Of a stretch of 64,000 nucleotides of DNA, positions 9,341 to 19,663 are shown piece after piece (positions within the stretch are counted from its first letter, which is position 1; each line of letters opens with the position of its first letter). The stretch comes from Platanthera guangdongensis (taxonomy: Eukaryota > Streptophyta > Magnoliopsida > Asparagales > Orchidaceae). Under the pieces are notes generated by a model, which saw only the letters and a program-made list of their open reading frames with translations, was not told the DNA's origin and did not search any database. A program made the translations under genes and the position numbers. The DNA is taken from positions 63,617,885 to 63,681,884 of the forward strand of contig CM077161.1 in the NCBI GenBank assembly GCA_039583875.1. The letters run 5' to 3'.

Positions 9341-10593
9341 CCCCTACCCGCCTGAAGCCGGCGGACAGGTTATTGAAGCTGGCAAAGATGAAACAGAACT
9401 GACAAGCCGCAGAGCGACCTCCTGCTGAGTCCGCAGAGACCGCACACTTCCAAGCACTTGACCGAAGTCAAAGCCAAACTCCTGGCTCCTTGAAGCTATC
9501 CGCGCGACCTGCACACAGCAAACCGTCAGCCTGAAACAATCCGCGCGGACTGACAAACACATACCGCAGCTCCTTGCCCAACCCAACTTACTGTTCGCTC
9601 TGGTTACTTTTGGTTTGCCAGGGGGTCCTATTTATAGGCAAGGTGAGGAGTGTGGTCACCGCCCAGGAGATAGCGACACCGCCCTAGCCCGCGCAATAGC
9701 AAAAACACCGTCCGCTGAGTCCGCAAGGACTTAGCCGGATACCAAGGAAAACCGCCAGGAGCAAGGCAAACATTGGCGAACCCTCTCCAGTCCGCCCAAG
9801 CTATGCGGACAAGGCATCAGCCCGCAAAGCTCCAACCACTGCAAGACAGCAACCCCCTTCAATGGCAGTCCGCACCAACCCGCGGCAGTCCGCAAGACTC
9901 ACACCTCAATCTGCCACATGTCCACGACCAAAGGCAGATAGTAACAGTCCGCCCGGTCACAGCGGACTTGGCGGATACCGCGGACACCATGGTCTTGGCA
10001 CAAAGTGTGACCAAGTTCAAAACCATCAAGGGCCAATGCGAGCATAGCAGACTCAAATTCCCGTCCGCCAAAAACCCTAGCACAGACCGCCATCAGTCCG
10101 CCAGCTCCTCGCACTTCTGTCCAAAGCAGCAGCCATCCCTGGACTCCAAAACCAGTCCGCCAATCGACCTCCACAGCAAATCGCCCGCTGTGCCACCAGA
10201 GCTCGACAAGGCCTCAGCCAAGCTCTAAGCTCAGTCCGCAACAGCCCACACCGCGGACACTCCAGTCCGCAAGCTACCCGCGGACACGAGCCAAACCGCC
10301 TATCAGCACAAGCTTGCACCCGCGGCCACTGAGCAATGCACCAGTCCGTAAGCCTCCATCCGCTCAGGCCGCTCCTTGGCAAAGCCAATCAGCAAACACC
10401 CTATCCGCAGAAACCAGGCCGCATAGTCCGCGGACTCCATGCAACAAGCCGCTCAGAAGACAGCCGGCTTTCCACTAGACCTTCCACCAGGCCGCACATC
10501 TCAGTCCGCCCAGTCCGCCTAGTCCGCCAAAGCTGTCCGCCCCAGGCCGCCCGGCCTGTCCCGTCACCCTCTTCCACTTCACAAATTTCAACA
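9341..10593 (-). mobile_element. GC-rich LTR-element fragment X, right part
   Basis: Continuation of 1-157 past SirA. Pro/Gln/Ser-rich translations in several frames reflect composition, not coding. CCTATTTATAGG at 9627-9638 reads as CCTATAAATAGG on the minus strand, close to the Y LTR TATA context, so this is probably a minus-strand LTR. The right boundary is placed at 10593 because the chromovirus integrase frame resumes at 10594 and the plus strand ends ...TTTCAACA, which reads TGTTGAAA on the minus strand as an LTR start should. The other end is outside the window. Confidence 0.5.
9627..9638 (-). promoter_or_regulatory. Putative TATA box of element X (minus strand)
   Basis: CCTATAAATAGG on the minus strand, close to the GCCTATAAATAGGGG of the Y LTR. 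It suggests that X and Y are related non-autonomous gypsy LTRs. Confidence 0.4.
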
Positions 10594-11892
10594 GTCCCGA
10601 GTTTGGGCAAATTGAGGGAGAGTTGATCTTTGAAGAGCACTACACGAAGTACTCAATTCACACTGGGAGCACAAAGATGTTCAGAGATATGAAAAAGCTA
10701 TTCTGGTGGCCAGGACTGAAGAAAGATATCGCTCATTATGTGGCCAAATGGCAAACTTGTGCTATGGTGAATGCGGAATGCCAGAAGCCTGGCGGTTTCT
10801 TGAAGTCATTGCCGATTCCGAAATGGAAGTTCGATGATATTTCTATGGATTTCGTGCACGGGTTGCCGAGATCTCAGCGTGGGAATGATTCCATCTGGGT
10901 GATTGTAGATCGGCTGACAAAGGTGACACACTTCATTCCAAATAAACGACACGATTCTGTGGAAACTTTGGCAAAGCTTTATGTTGAGCAGATTGTACGG
11001 TTACACGGTGTTCCTAAGAGCATCGTAAGTGATCGTGATGGGCGGTTCACATAGAGTGACTGGAGGCCAATCCATCAGCTGTTGGGCACAAAATTGGCGT
11101 TCAGTATGACCTTTCATCCCCAAACGGATGGCCAGTCTGAGAGGACCAATAGAACTATGTAGGATATGATCCATATGTGCGCCATGGATTTTGGGAAGAG
11201 ATGGGACGATCATCTCTATCTGGTGGAGTTTGCCTACAATAACATCTACCAAGCGAGCATCGGTATGACACCGTTTGAAGCTCTGTATGGTCAGAAGTGT
11301 CGTACACCGTTCACCGTTGGCTTGGGTAGAAGCAGGCGAAGCCAAAGTTTATAGGCGTGATGAAGTCGAGGAAGCAAACTCGACGATACACACTATTCAA
11401 GAAAGTCTAATGATGTCCCACGATCGTCAAGCGAAATACTACAATGCCAAAAACCGGAATGTGGAGTTCATAGTGGGCGACTGGGTATACTTAAAGATCA
11501 AACCCTTCAAAGGTGTATCCAGGATTCGACGTCTGAAAAAGTTTAGTCCTAGATACCTTGGTCTGTTTGAAGTGGTCGAGCGAGTTGGAGGGGCTGCATA
11601 TCGGCTAGCTCTTTCAGCAGACTTGGGTGGATTACATGATGTGTTTCACGTCTCGGTGCTTCAGAAGGCTGTTAAAGATCTAGCTCAGGTGATCGAGAAT
11701 GATCGTGTGCCGGTGGAGTATGAGCTAACGACAAAGGTTAGGCCCATTCAGATCGAGGATCGTGCCGATAAACAGTTGCGGAACAAGACGATCGGGATGG
11801 TAAAAGTCCGATGGGATAATTACGGCCGTAAAGAACTCACATGGGAGCGAGAACAGACAATGCGAGCTGAGTTTCCCGAGCTCCTTGTGTAA
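10594..11892 (+). pseudogene. DelA chromovirus integrase and chromo-like C-terminus, broken
   Basis: C-terminal half of a Ty3/gypsy Pol. The zinc-binding region (EEHYTKYSIHTGS ... TCAMVNAEC) has lost its first cysteine to Trp. The catalytic core shows SMDFVHG, SDRDG and [14 protein letters not shown], followed by YGQKCRTP, a GDWVYLKI-type C-terminal domain, VFHVSVLQKA, and a terminal VKVRWDNYG...LTWEREQTM segment like the chromodomain tail of Del/Tekay chromoviruses. TAG stops at 11052 and 11160 and a frameshift near 11320-11340 break it. The frame begins exactly where X ends, so X was inserted in it. Upstream RT and gag are outside the window. Confidence 0.9.
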
Positions 11893-12007
11893 CTGTTGTG
11901 CAGTGTGTGTTACGTTGTATTATATAATTGTGGAATGTAACTTCTTCTGATGAATTCCTCACTTTCTACAAATTTTGGGGACGAAATTTTTGTAAGGAGG
12001 GGAGGGT
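11893..12007 (+). other. DelA 3' untranslated region and polypurine tract
   Basis: Contains GGGGACGAAATTTTTG, typical of Del/Tekay elements just before the 3' LTR, then the purine tract AAGGAGGGGAGGG at 11994-12006, one base before the LTR TG. Confidence 0.8.
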
Positions 12008-12054
12008 TGTAACACCCTAAATTCCAGAGTTGGGAACAATAGAGTGACATGGCC

Positions 12055-12570
12055 GGGGACACGGGCATGTCCCGGGGCATGTCCTGCTCGGGTGAGCAGC
12101 CGACGAGTGATCGACAAAAAATGGGTTCGACGAAAAATGGGGGGAACACGCCATCTGACACGCGCATGTTAGAGGCCGTGTCCTCCTCTGGTCAACGAAC
12201 TCAGCTCGACGAAGTTGAGCTAGGGCGTGTTTGGTGTCGTGTATGGGCATACGGCCTGGGACATGGGCGTGTCACAGGCCGTTTCCTTTTCTGGATGAGC
12301 CCAAGGCATTGAGGCTTGGTGAACACGGGTGTGACACGGTTGTGTCTTGGGGTACACGGCCTAGGACACGAGCATGTCCCTAGTAATGTCCCGCTCGGGT
12401 TGAAGTCGATTTTGTGCAGCTTGAAGTACACGGCCACAGACACGGGCGTGTCTGAAGGCATGTCAGGTGACACGGCCCGTGACACGGGCGTGTACTGGAT
12501 TGGATAAGTCGGTTTAGCACCGCTTGAGGTAAACGGCCGAGGACACGGGCGTGTCACAGGCCGTGTTAGG
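12055..12570. repeat. ACACGGGCGTGTC-type palindrome array in DelA LTR
   Basis: About ten dispersed copies of variants such as GACACGGGCGTGTC and ACAGGCCGTGT, often paired 15-25 bp apart. Similar motifs fill 43145-43620 (DelB LTR, opposite orientation) and 25320-25870 (Athila LTR). Confidence 0.8.
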
Positions 12571-13144
12571 CAAAAAATATGATTTCGTGGCAAAATCGTG
12601 GCTGTTCATTTTCTCAGCTGGGATCCAATGACTGAGCTTCCTCCATGTGTCCTTAAGGCCGAGAAATGAGTTGGAAAAGCTCATTTGAGTTTTGGCCTTC
12701 TCTTTCTACATACCTAGAGAGAGAGGGAGAGGAAGAAGGAGGAGGAGGAAGTAGAGCTGGTCACCGGTGGTGCTGCGGAGTTCCGACGAGAGATCTGAGG
12801 CCAGCATTGTGGAGGAAAAGCCGTTGCGGTTCTTTCCAGCCAGCTAGGAGCTCATGGAGACGAAATGGTCTTCAAGGGTAGTAACGTTTCTTCCTATCCA
12901 TGTGAAAGCTTCCTTTTTGGCATATGCATTTGATTCCCCCACCAGAGGGTGGCTTGTTATGGGAGTCCCTTGGGTTGATTCATGGAATCCTCAATCATTT
13001 GGCATATAGATCCCAAAAAGGAGTACGGAATAGGCATGCTGTGTGAAGCCCATCTGGACAGGTTGGTCTGGATTGGTGATGTTGCAACTATGCACTGGAG
13101 AACACTCCGTGATAAACATGTAGTTTAGGAGTCGATGGGTTGCA

Positions 13145-13495
13145 CCTGTGAAGGGAAGTAGCAGGAAGTACTGGAGTGGTATTCCAGGAAAATACCCTTG
13201 TGATGGTTGTGCTATTGGGTTATACCTGTGAAAGGGAGTAGCAGGAAGTACTTGATTTGCAGTCCAGGAAATACCTTTTGTAATGCTTGATGTTCGTGGG
13301 TGGTACCTGTGAAGGGAAGTAGCAGGAAGTACTGGTGTGGTAAGCTAGGAAAATACCCTTGACATTTGTAATATTTGCGGGGTTGTACCTATGAAGGGGA
13401 GTAGCAGGAAGTACTGGTGTGCCCAGGAAACACCCTCTGATGTTGTGATATGAATGGGTATGATAGTAAGTACTGGTGTGCCCAAGAAAAAACCC
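13145..13495 (+). repeat. About 80-bp tandem repeats in DelA LTR
   Basis: Four full units and a partial one, each with CCTGTGAAGGGAAGTAGC then AGGAAGTACTGG and CCAGGAAAATACCC. One reverse-complement unit is visible at 42535-42585 in the DelB LTR. Confidence 0.8.
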
Positions 13496-14268
13496 AGGCT
13501 TTATGCCAAACAGGTAAGGTGAATCCAACCCATGCCTTTTCTTTAGCCGCGAGTACGCTGTACTCGGTGATGGCAAGGCGATTTGAGTAACGGGGGGTGG
13601 ATGATCCGACCTGTGTTATGTCCGTCCGACGTGATTCTTGAAAGTGAGGTCTGTTGGAGTGCATAGCGAGAGTCGTAGGCCTGCGCGCCGTGATACAATG
13701 GGGGGCTACGGGCCAATCCAGCTTCACTAAGACTATAATCTCCGGCTGCACGCCATGGAGTAAATGCTCAATGTTTTACCGTTGGGTTGCGACCCTGAGA
13801 TGTTATTTGGCAACTGGTTCGTCGGTACACCAAGAATGTGCCCTGAGTGCACGGATCGTTGGGCCGTGTGGCTGACGGTTGTGATGGAATGGACGTGCGA
13901 GAGAGCACATTATATGATATACATCTCGGCTTATGAAATGCTATGCCTGCAGGGAAGAAATACCACTGCCCCGGGAAAGGGGTAGGGTCGTTATAAAATT
14001 GGTCAGCTGAATGCTGACCGTTGCCTTATTTGTCACCGTTGGGTGGGCTGTCCCTATGTAGGTGCTACAGAGCCAAGCTGGACACATAAAGGCTGAAGGC
14101 CATGCTGCTATTTTTACTGCTGCCGCCGCTAGCCCTTGAAGGCTACATGAAAAATGCTATTTTGTTATACGTGGCCGGTCTGCCCGCCAATGTTTGAGGC
14201 CACTGTTGTGGAAACCTCTGTAAGGCCATAAGGCCGACTATTTTGTATTTGGACATTCATATGCTATG

Positions 14269-14277
14269 TATATAAAT
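14269..14277 (+). promoter_or_regulatory. DelA LTR TATA box
   Basis: TATATAAAT in the last 200 bp of the LTR, in the position expected for U3/R. Confidence 0.5.
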
Positions 14278-14470
14278 GCGGAGCTTATGTATGGTGGACA
14301 TTCCTTTGTGTGAGTTCAGCTTCGTGTTATAGACTTCTGCTATAATGCAATAAGTTAGGATGCGCAACTCTAGTATCACTACGTGACTTCCCCGCTCGTT
14401 TTATGGTATATGCTATGGGGCCCCGGCCGGACCTTCTAGTATATACCTATGAACGGATGGAGTCGTTACA

Positions 14471-15872
14471 TAGTGATCGACAAAGAAAAGGCTAAAGCAG
14501 CCACGACAGGTGTACTCCTAAACAGAACAAACATACTTCTACTGACATCGTTCGTTACTATTGTAATAAGCCAGGTCATGTCATTGTTGTCTGCCCCCAT
14601 AAGAAGAAGGAGGGTGGAAGATGAGAGGAAAAGAAGTCCTCATACAATAAGAAGAGGACAAAGAAGAGCCTGATAGCCAAGAAGGGCAAAACTCTTAGTG
14701 ACTCCGACTCATCTGAGTCGAGTGAAGAGGAAGAAGCCTACTTCGGGCTTATGGCTCAGACAGATGACGAACAAGAGCCCCAGTTCACTGGGAAGGTAAA
14801 CTCTCACACTCCTCTTTCAGAATCTGAAGCTTCTGAGCATGATAATGAGGACAGCTCTTCTGACGATGAGTCTAAACTCATGGCCCAGTATAAGAAGTTG
14901 ATCATGGCTTACGACAAATGTCGTCGAGCTTTGAAAACTAAAGCTAAAGAGATAAAGTCTCTAAAAGCTGAAGAGAGCATCTTGAGAGAGGAAGTCGCTA
15001 AGACTGACTCACTCAAAGAGAACTTCAATAATGCTATTGAAGAATACAACAAAGCTTTTGAGCACCTTGACTTAAAAGAGAAAATCATCAAAGAGTTGGA
15101 AGAACAACTCGCTGTTGAGAAGAAACTTGTTGAAAGTTTCTCGAAGAATAAGACTGTTCTTCCATTCGTTGCTGAATTCTCGGCTAAGGCCAAGGGTGCT
15201 GGACTAGGCCATGAAGAAGCTCCTAGTAAATCTTCTAGGAGGAATAAAGCTCAAAGAAAGAATAAGGCCGCCGAGAAGGCCTTGGCCAAAGAGAAGGGGA
15301 AAGCCCCTCAAGATCAGACTTCGTTCAAGAAAGTCATATTTCCAACTAATGATTTTGATCTTGACTCATCCTACGGTCACTTGACCAGGCCTACCTATGT
15401 AGAGCCAAAGTCCTGTTACCAAGGATGGACTCACCCCAGAAACTTTGGTGAGAGTGTCTTTAAGGCACCTTATGAAAAAGTCATTCTTCAGAGCTATGTC
15501 CCTTACAATCATGGTCATAACTTCAAGAAAGCACCAAAGGTAAAGCCCATTGTGGAAAAGCCAATGAAGGAGAAGAAATCATGTGATTGCCATCATCATG
15601 AAGCTTCTTCCTCTAAGAATGCTGCTCCTTCTAGACCACAACTTCAAAAGGTCAAGCAGGAGAACATGAGGCAAAGATACAACATGTTCGACAGTTAGTG
15701 CTGTGGCAGAATTGGTCACTTTGGCATCGATTGCTGGTTTAACTCCAGAAATTTTGCAACTCCTCAAGTTAGTAGTATGAGAAAGTCCACTCATAATGCT
15801 AATACTCGTAGGGGGAGTGTTCTAACATGAGACCAATGACCCAAACGTGTTTGGGTTCCTAAGGCAAACTGA
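14471..15872 (+). pseudogene. SirB Gag, 3' half, broken
   Basis: Starts at the DelA insertion point just before zinc knuckle 1 (CNKPGHVIVVC near 14560-14600; the expected first Cys is Arg). A stop in the Lys-rich stretch near 14610-14620 is followed by an open stretch (14751-15698) with acidic and Ser-rich runs and a Glu/Lys/Leu coiled coil homologous to SirA Gag. TGG-to-TAG at 15696-15698 destroys the start of knuckle 2 (CCGRIGHFGIDC). The frame ends at TGA 15870-15872 after a WVPKAN sequence matching the end of SirA Gag. Confidence 0.85.
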
Positions 15873-15884
15873 TTATAATTGCAG
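15873..15884 (+). promoter_or_regulatory. SirB gag-pol junction with TTGCAG
   Basis: TTATAATTGCAG between the gag stop and pol. Here pol is in the same frame as gag, separated by TGA and TAA, whereas in SirA it is shifted; the TTGCAG stays in place. Spliced pol expression is inferred only. Confidence 0.45.
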
Positions 15885-18800
15885 GTATGTCCAAAGGCCA
15901 CCAAAACGCCTATCTAGTATTTGGACAGTGGATGCTATCGGCATATGACCGGGTCAAGAAGCCTACTTTAGAACTATTCTCCAGTCGTGAACTGACCAAA
16001 GGTCATATTTGGAGGTTTAGACCGAGGAATCACTAAAGGCTATGGTATGATCACTAACGGTAGTGTATCCTTCTCAGATGTAGCTTATGTTGAAGGATTA
16101 GAACACAATCTCATAAACATAAGCCAACTCTACGATAAAAGATACATAGTTGAATTTCACGCTGATAAGTGCTTGATAAATCCACTGAAAATATGGAAAC
16201 GATTCTATCCGGCACTCGAAGCAGGAACATATTTTGTTTAAATTTCATTTGTATAGAGTCTTCTACACCTGTGTGCTTTTTAGCAAAAGATAGTGCGTCT
16301 CTTGGTGACCAATGACATAAGAGACTAGCACATATTAATTCCAAAAATATTAATAAATTATTTTCACTGAATTTAGTACGTGATGCCCCAAATGTCCAGT
16401 ACGTCAAAGATAGACCTTGTCATGCATGTGTAAAAGGCAAACAAACAAGGACTACCTTTAAAAGCATTATTGGCAAAGATTCTAATAGATGTCTCCATCT
16501 ACTCCATATGAACTTGTTTGGTCCACTACAAATTAGAAGTTTGGGAGGTAAGGACTATACGTTAGTAATTGCTGATGATTACTCGCTCTCTGCATGGGTG
16601 TTCTTTCTGAAACAAAAGTTAGATACCTTCGACATCTGTACTAATTTTGTCAGGCAAATCTAGAATGAATACAATTGCTCCATAGTCAAAATCAGAAGTG
16701 ATAATGGAACAGAGTTCAAGTCTGGGGCTATGACAGAATTCTATGAAAGCTTAGGTATCTTTCATGAGTTTTTCTATCCTTGTACTCCACAACAGAACGA
16801 AGTGGCTGAGAGAAGGAATAGAACACTCATTGAGGCTTGCAGGACATGTTGAGTGATGTCTCACTTCCGGAATACTTCTGGGCTGAAGCCGTCAACACTG
16901 CATGCAACGTGCAAAATCGAGCACTCATAAACAAAAACCACGATAAGACACCTTACGAACTTCTAAAGGGCAGGAAACCAACTGTCTCATACTTTAGAAT
17001 TTTTGGTTGTAAGTGCTTCATGCTTAACAATGGCAAGTATCATACTACCAAGTTTAGCGAAAAGAGTTTTGAAGTTATTTTTGTAGGATATAGTAGCCAT
17101 AGTAAGGCATACCAAATATTTAATAGAAAAACTCTGGTCGTTGAAGAATCAATACATGTTGTATTTGATGAGACAAGCTTACTGCAAAGCAACTCTTCTA
17201 GTGTGCTCATTGAAGATGCATGTACAAAGTTGAAAGAACTTAGCTTGGATGAACCGTCCGAAGAAAAAGGTGAAAAGTTCATCAAGATCACCACTCCAAC
17301 TCCTATTGGAGAGGTTGAGGATCAAGATGAATAAGTTGTAAAAGTTGATGAAGTCACTCCGGTGATTGAAGACAATCCATTAGCAAGGATCCTAGCGCTC
17401 AGACATCTGAAGGATCACCCCATGGACCAAATCATAGGAGTTCTCCGAGATGGTGTCAGAACTCGTCGAGGTACAACTAACGAGAATTTATATTTAAGTT
17501 TTTCTCACAGATTGAACAAAAGAAGTTTGAGGAAGCGAACTCCGATACATCTTGGATAATGGCGATGGAAGAAGAACTAAATCAGTTCAAATGCTATCAA
17601 GTATGGAAACTTGTTCCAAGACCCAAAGGTAAGAATGTCATCAGGACAAAATGGGTCTACAGGAATAAGATGGACGAGGATGAAACAATCATAAAGAACA
17701 AGGCTAGACTCGTCGCCAAAGGATAACATCAAGAAGAAGGAATCGACTTCGATCAGACATACGCTCCAGTGGCAAGGCTGGATGCCATCAGGTTATTCCT
17801 AACATATGCTGCACTCAAAGGCTTCACCGTCTATCAGATGGACGTGAAGTCTGGCTTCCTTAATGGTGACATAAAGGAAGAGGTGTATGTGGAACAACCT
17901 CCATGTTTCTTTGATTCTAACTTTCCTAATTATGTTTACTTATTGCATAAAGCTTTATATGGTCTGAAACAAGCTCCTCGAGCTTGGTATGAGACGCTGT
18001 CTAGCTTTCTTCTTAAGAATAAGTTCACAAGGGGAAAGATAGATAAGACATTATTTCTTAGGGAAATAAAAGGCAAGATTTTGCTAGTGCAAATATATGT
18101 CGACGACATTATTTTTGGCTCTACTGACGACAACCTCTACAAGAAGTTTTCAAAACTTATGCAAGGGAAGTTCGAAATGAGCTATATGGGCGAGCTGAAG
18201 TATTTCTTAGGGCTTTAGGTGAAATAATCTGAAGATGGAATTTTCATCTCGCAGACTAAGTTCACCAAAGAGCTAATTAAGAAATTGGAAATGGAGAAGG
18301 CAACCTCAATGAGGACTCCAATGGGTTCAACTATGTCTCTGGACAAGGATGAGAAAGGGAAACCTTTTGATGAAACCAAGTACAGAAGCATAATTGGATC
18401 CCTGCTCTACCTTACTGTCAGCAGACCTGACATAATGTTTTCAACATGTGTATGTGCTAGATTTCAGGTGAACTCTAAGGAAACTCACTACACTGCTGTA
18501 AAGCGGATTTTGAGATACATTAAAGGTACGCCAAATCTTGGCTTATGGTACCCAAGAAGTAATGAAAGTAAGTTAATTGGTTTTTCAGATGCAGATTTTG
18601 CAGGTAGCAGAGACGATAGGAAAAGCACTTCCGGGACTTGCCAATTCCTTGGAAGAAGGCTTATCTCCTGGAGTAGCAAGAAGCAGAACTATGTTGCATC
18701 TCAACATCTGAGTCAGAGTATATCTCTGCAGGAAGTTGCTGTGCACAGTTGCTGTGGATAAAGAATCAATTTGAAGATTACAATATGAAGTTTCAGAACA

Positions 18801-19042
18801 TTCCATTGTTTTGTGACTATTCCAGCGCAATTGCAATAGCCAACAACCCAGTCTCGCACAGCCGGACAAAGCACATAAAGTTGAGGTATCACTTCATTCG
18901 GGAGCATGTGGAGTATGTGGACATAGATCTACAATATAGATATACAGACAGGAAGATTGCATACATTTTTACGAAGCCGTTGGACAAGACCAAGTTCTTG
19001 TTCTTCAAAACAGAACTTGGAATGCTCAACAAAGAAGATTAG
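15885..19042 (+). pseudogene. SirB Pol, heavily broken
   Basis: Homologous to SirA Pol across its length: protease YLDSGCYRHMTG (with TGG-to-TAG just before), integrase pieces (16500-16850, including SDNGTEF and RNRTLIEA), variable linker (to about 17560), reverse transcriptase with YVDD near 18096-18107, and RNase H (SDADFAG, SSAIAIANN). Several stops (for example near 15915, 18216 and 18225) and at least three frame changes (around 16240-16840, 17560-17770 and 18700-18760) inactivate it. Confidence 0.88.
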
Positions 19043-19119
19043 AGAAGGTGGACTCACAAGGAGGCTCAGAGATCAAGAATCAGTCAAAAGTTGGAATTCT
19101 ATAAATTTCTAACTCTTTG

Positions 19120-19395
19120 ACTCGAGTACGAAAATGACCTACTCGAGTAATCCACTTAACCTACTCGAGTACCCTATCAGCCACTCAAGTAACCTACTCG
19201 AGTAGCAGAATGACTTACTCGAGTAGCAGAATCACTCACTCGAGTAATAAAACTTCACTCGAGTACTTCAACATAACTACTCGAGTACTTCAACACAACT
19301 ACTCGAGTACTTCCAGACATCACTCGAGTACTTCCAGCTATCTCTACTCGAGTACCTCCATATCTTTACTCGAGTACTATCAAGTCTCTTGAGTA
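19120..19395. repeat. SirB internal palindrome array (TACTCGAGTA) before ORF3
   Basis: About a dozen copies of ACTCGAGT, spaced 15-30 bp, between the end of pol (19042) and ORF3 (19664). The same 8-10 bp palindrome forms the U3 array of the SirB LTR (22567-23300). The remaining bases of 19043-19663 are AT-rich and show no other feature except one more CTCGAGTAA near 19566. Confidence 0.88.
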
Positions 19396-19663
19396 TATGA
19401 CAGGCAAATTTTTTTCCTTGATTCAAATTTCTTTATTCGCAACCCGAGGCTTATGCCGCCATTTCTAGGGCATGTTTACATTATTTATCTCTTACTTAGA
19501 CATAAACCTAGAGTTATATAAATCATAAATTCCAAAATCATTTTCTACACGAATCAACTTCCCTCTCTCGAGTAAGCAAACAAACGGTTCGTCTTCCACC
19601 AAGAAGTTGCAGAGCCCGCATCATCTTCCTCCCCGCCGCAGATTTTTCTCTTCTTTCTGGATC

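Larger units (their letters stand above)
12008..14470 (+). repeat. DelA 3' LTR (2463 bp)
   Basis: Begins TGTAACACCC and ends GTCGTTACA; the termini are inverted repeats, as usual for Del/Tekay LTRs. It contains a palindromic motif array (12055-12570), 80-bp tandem repeats (13145-13495) and a TATA box (14269-14277). SirB gag sequence resumes at 14471, so DelA is inserted in SirB; the expected duplication partner of TAGTG (14471-14475) is outside the window. Confidence 0.85.

Noticed and set aside
9773..10228. Pro/Gln/Ser-rich frame in element X as a gene
   Set aside because: Several overlapping frames on both strands are equally open because of GC-rich composition; no domain or start context.
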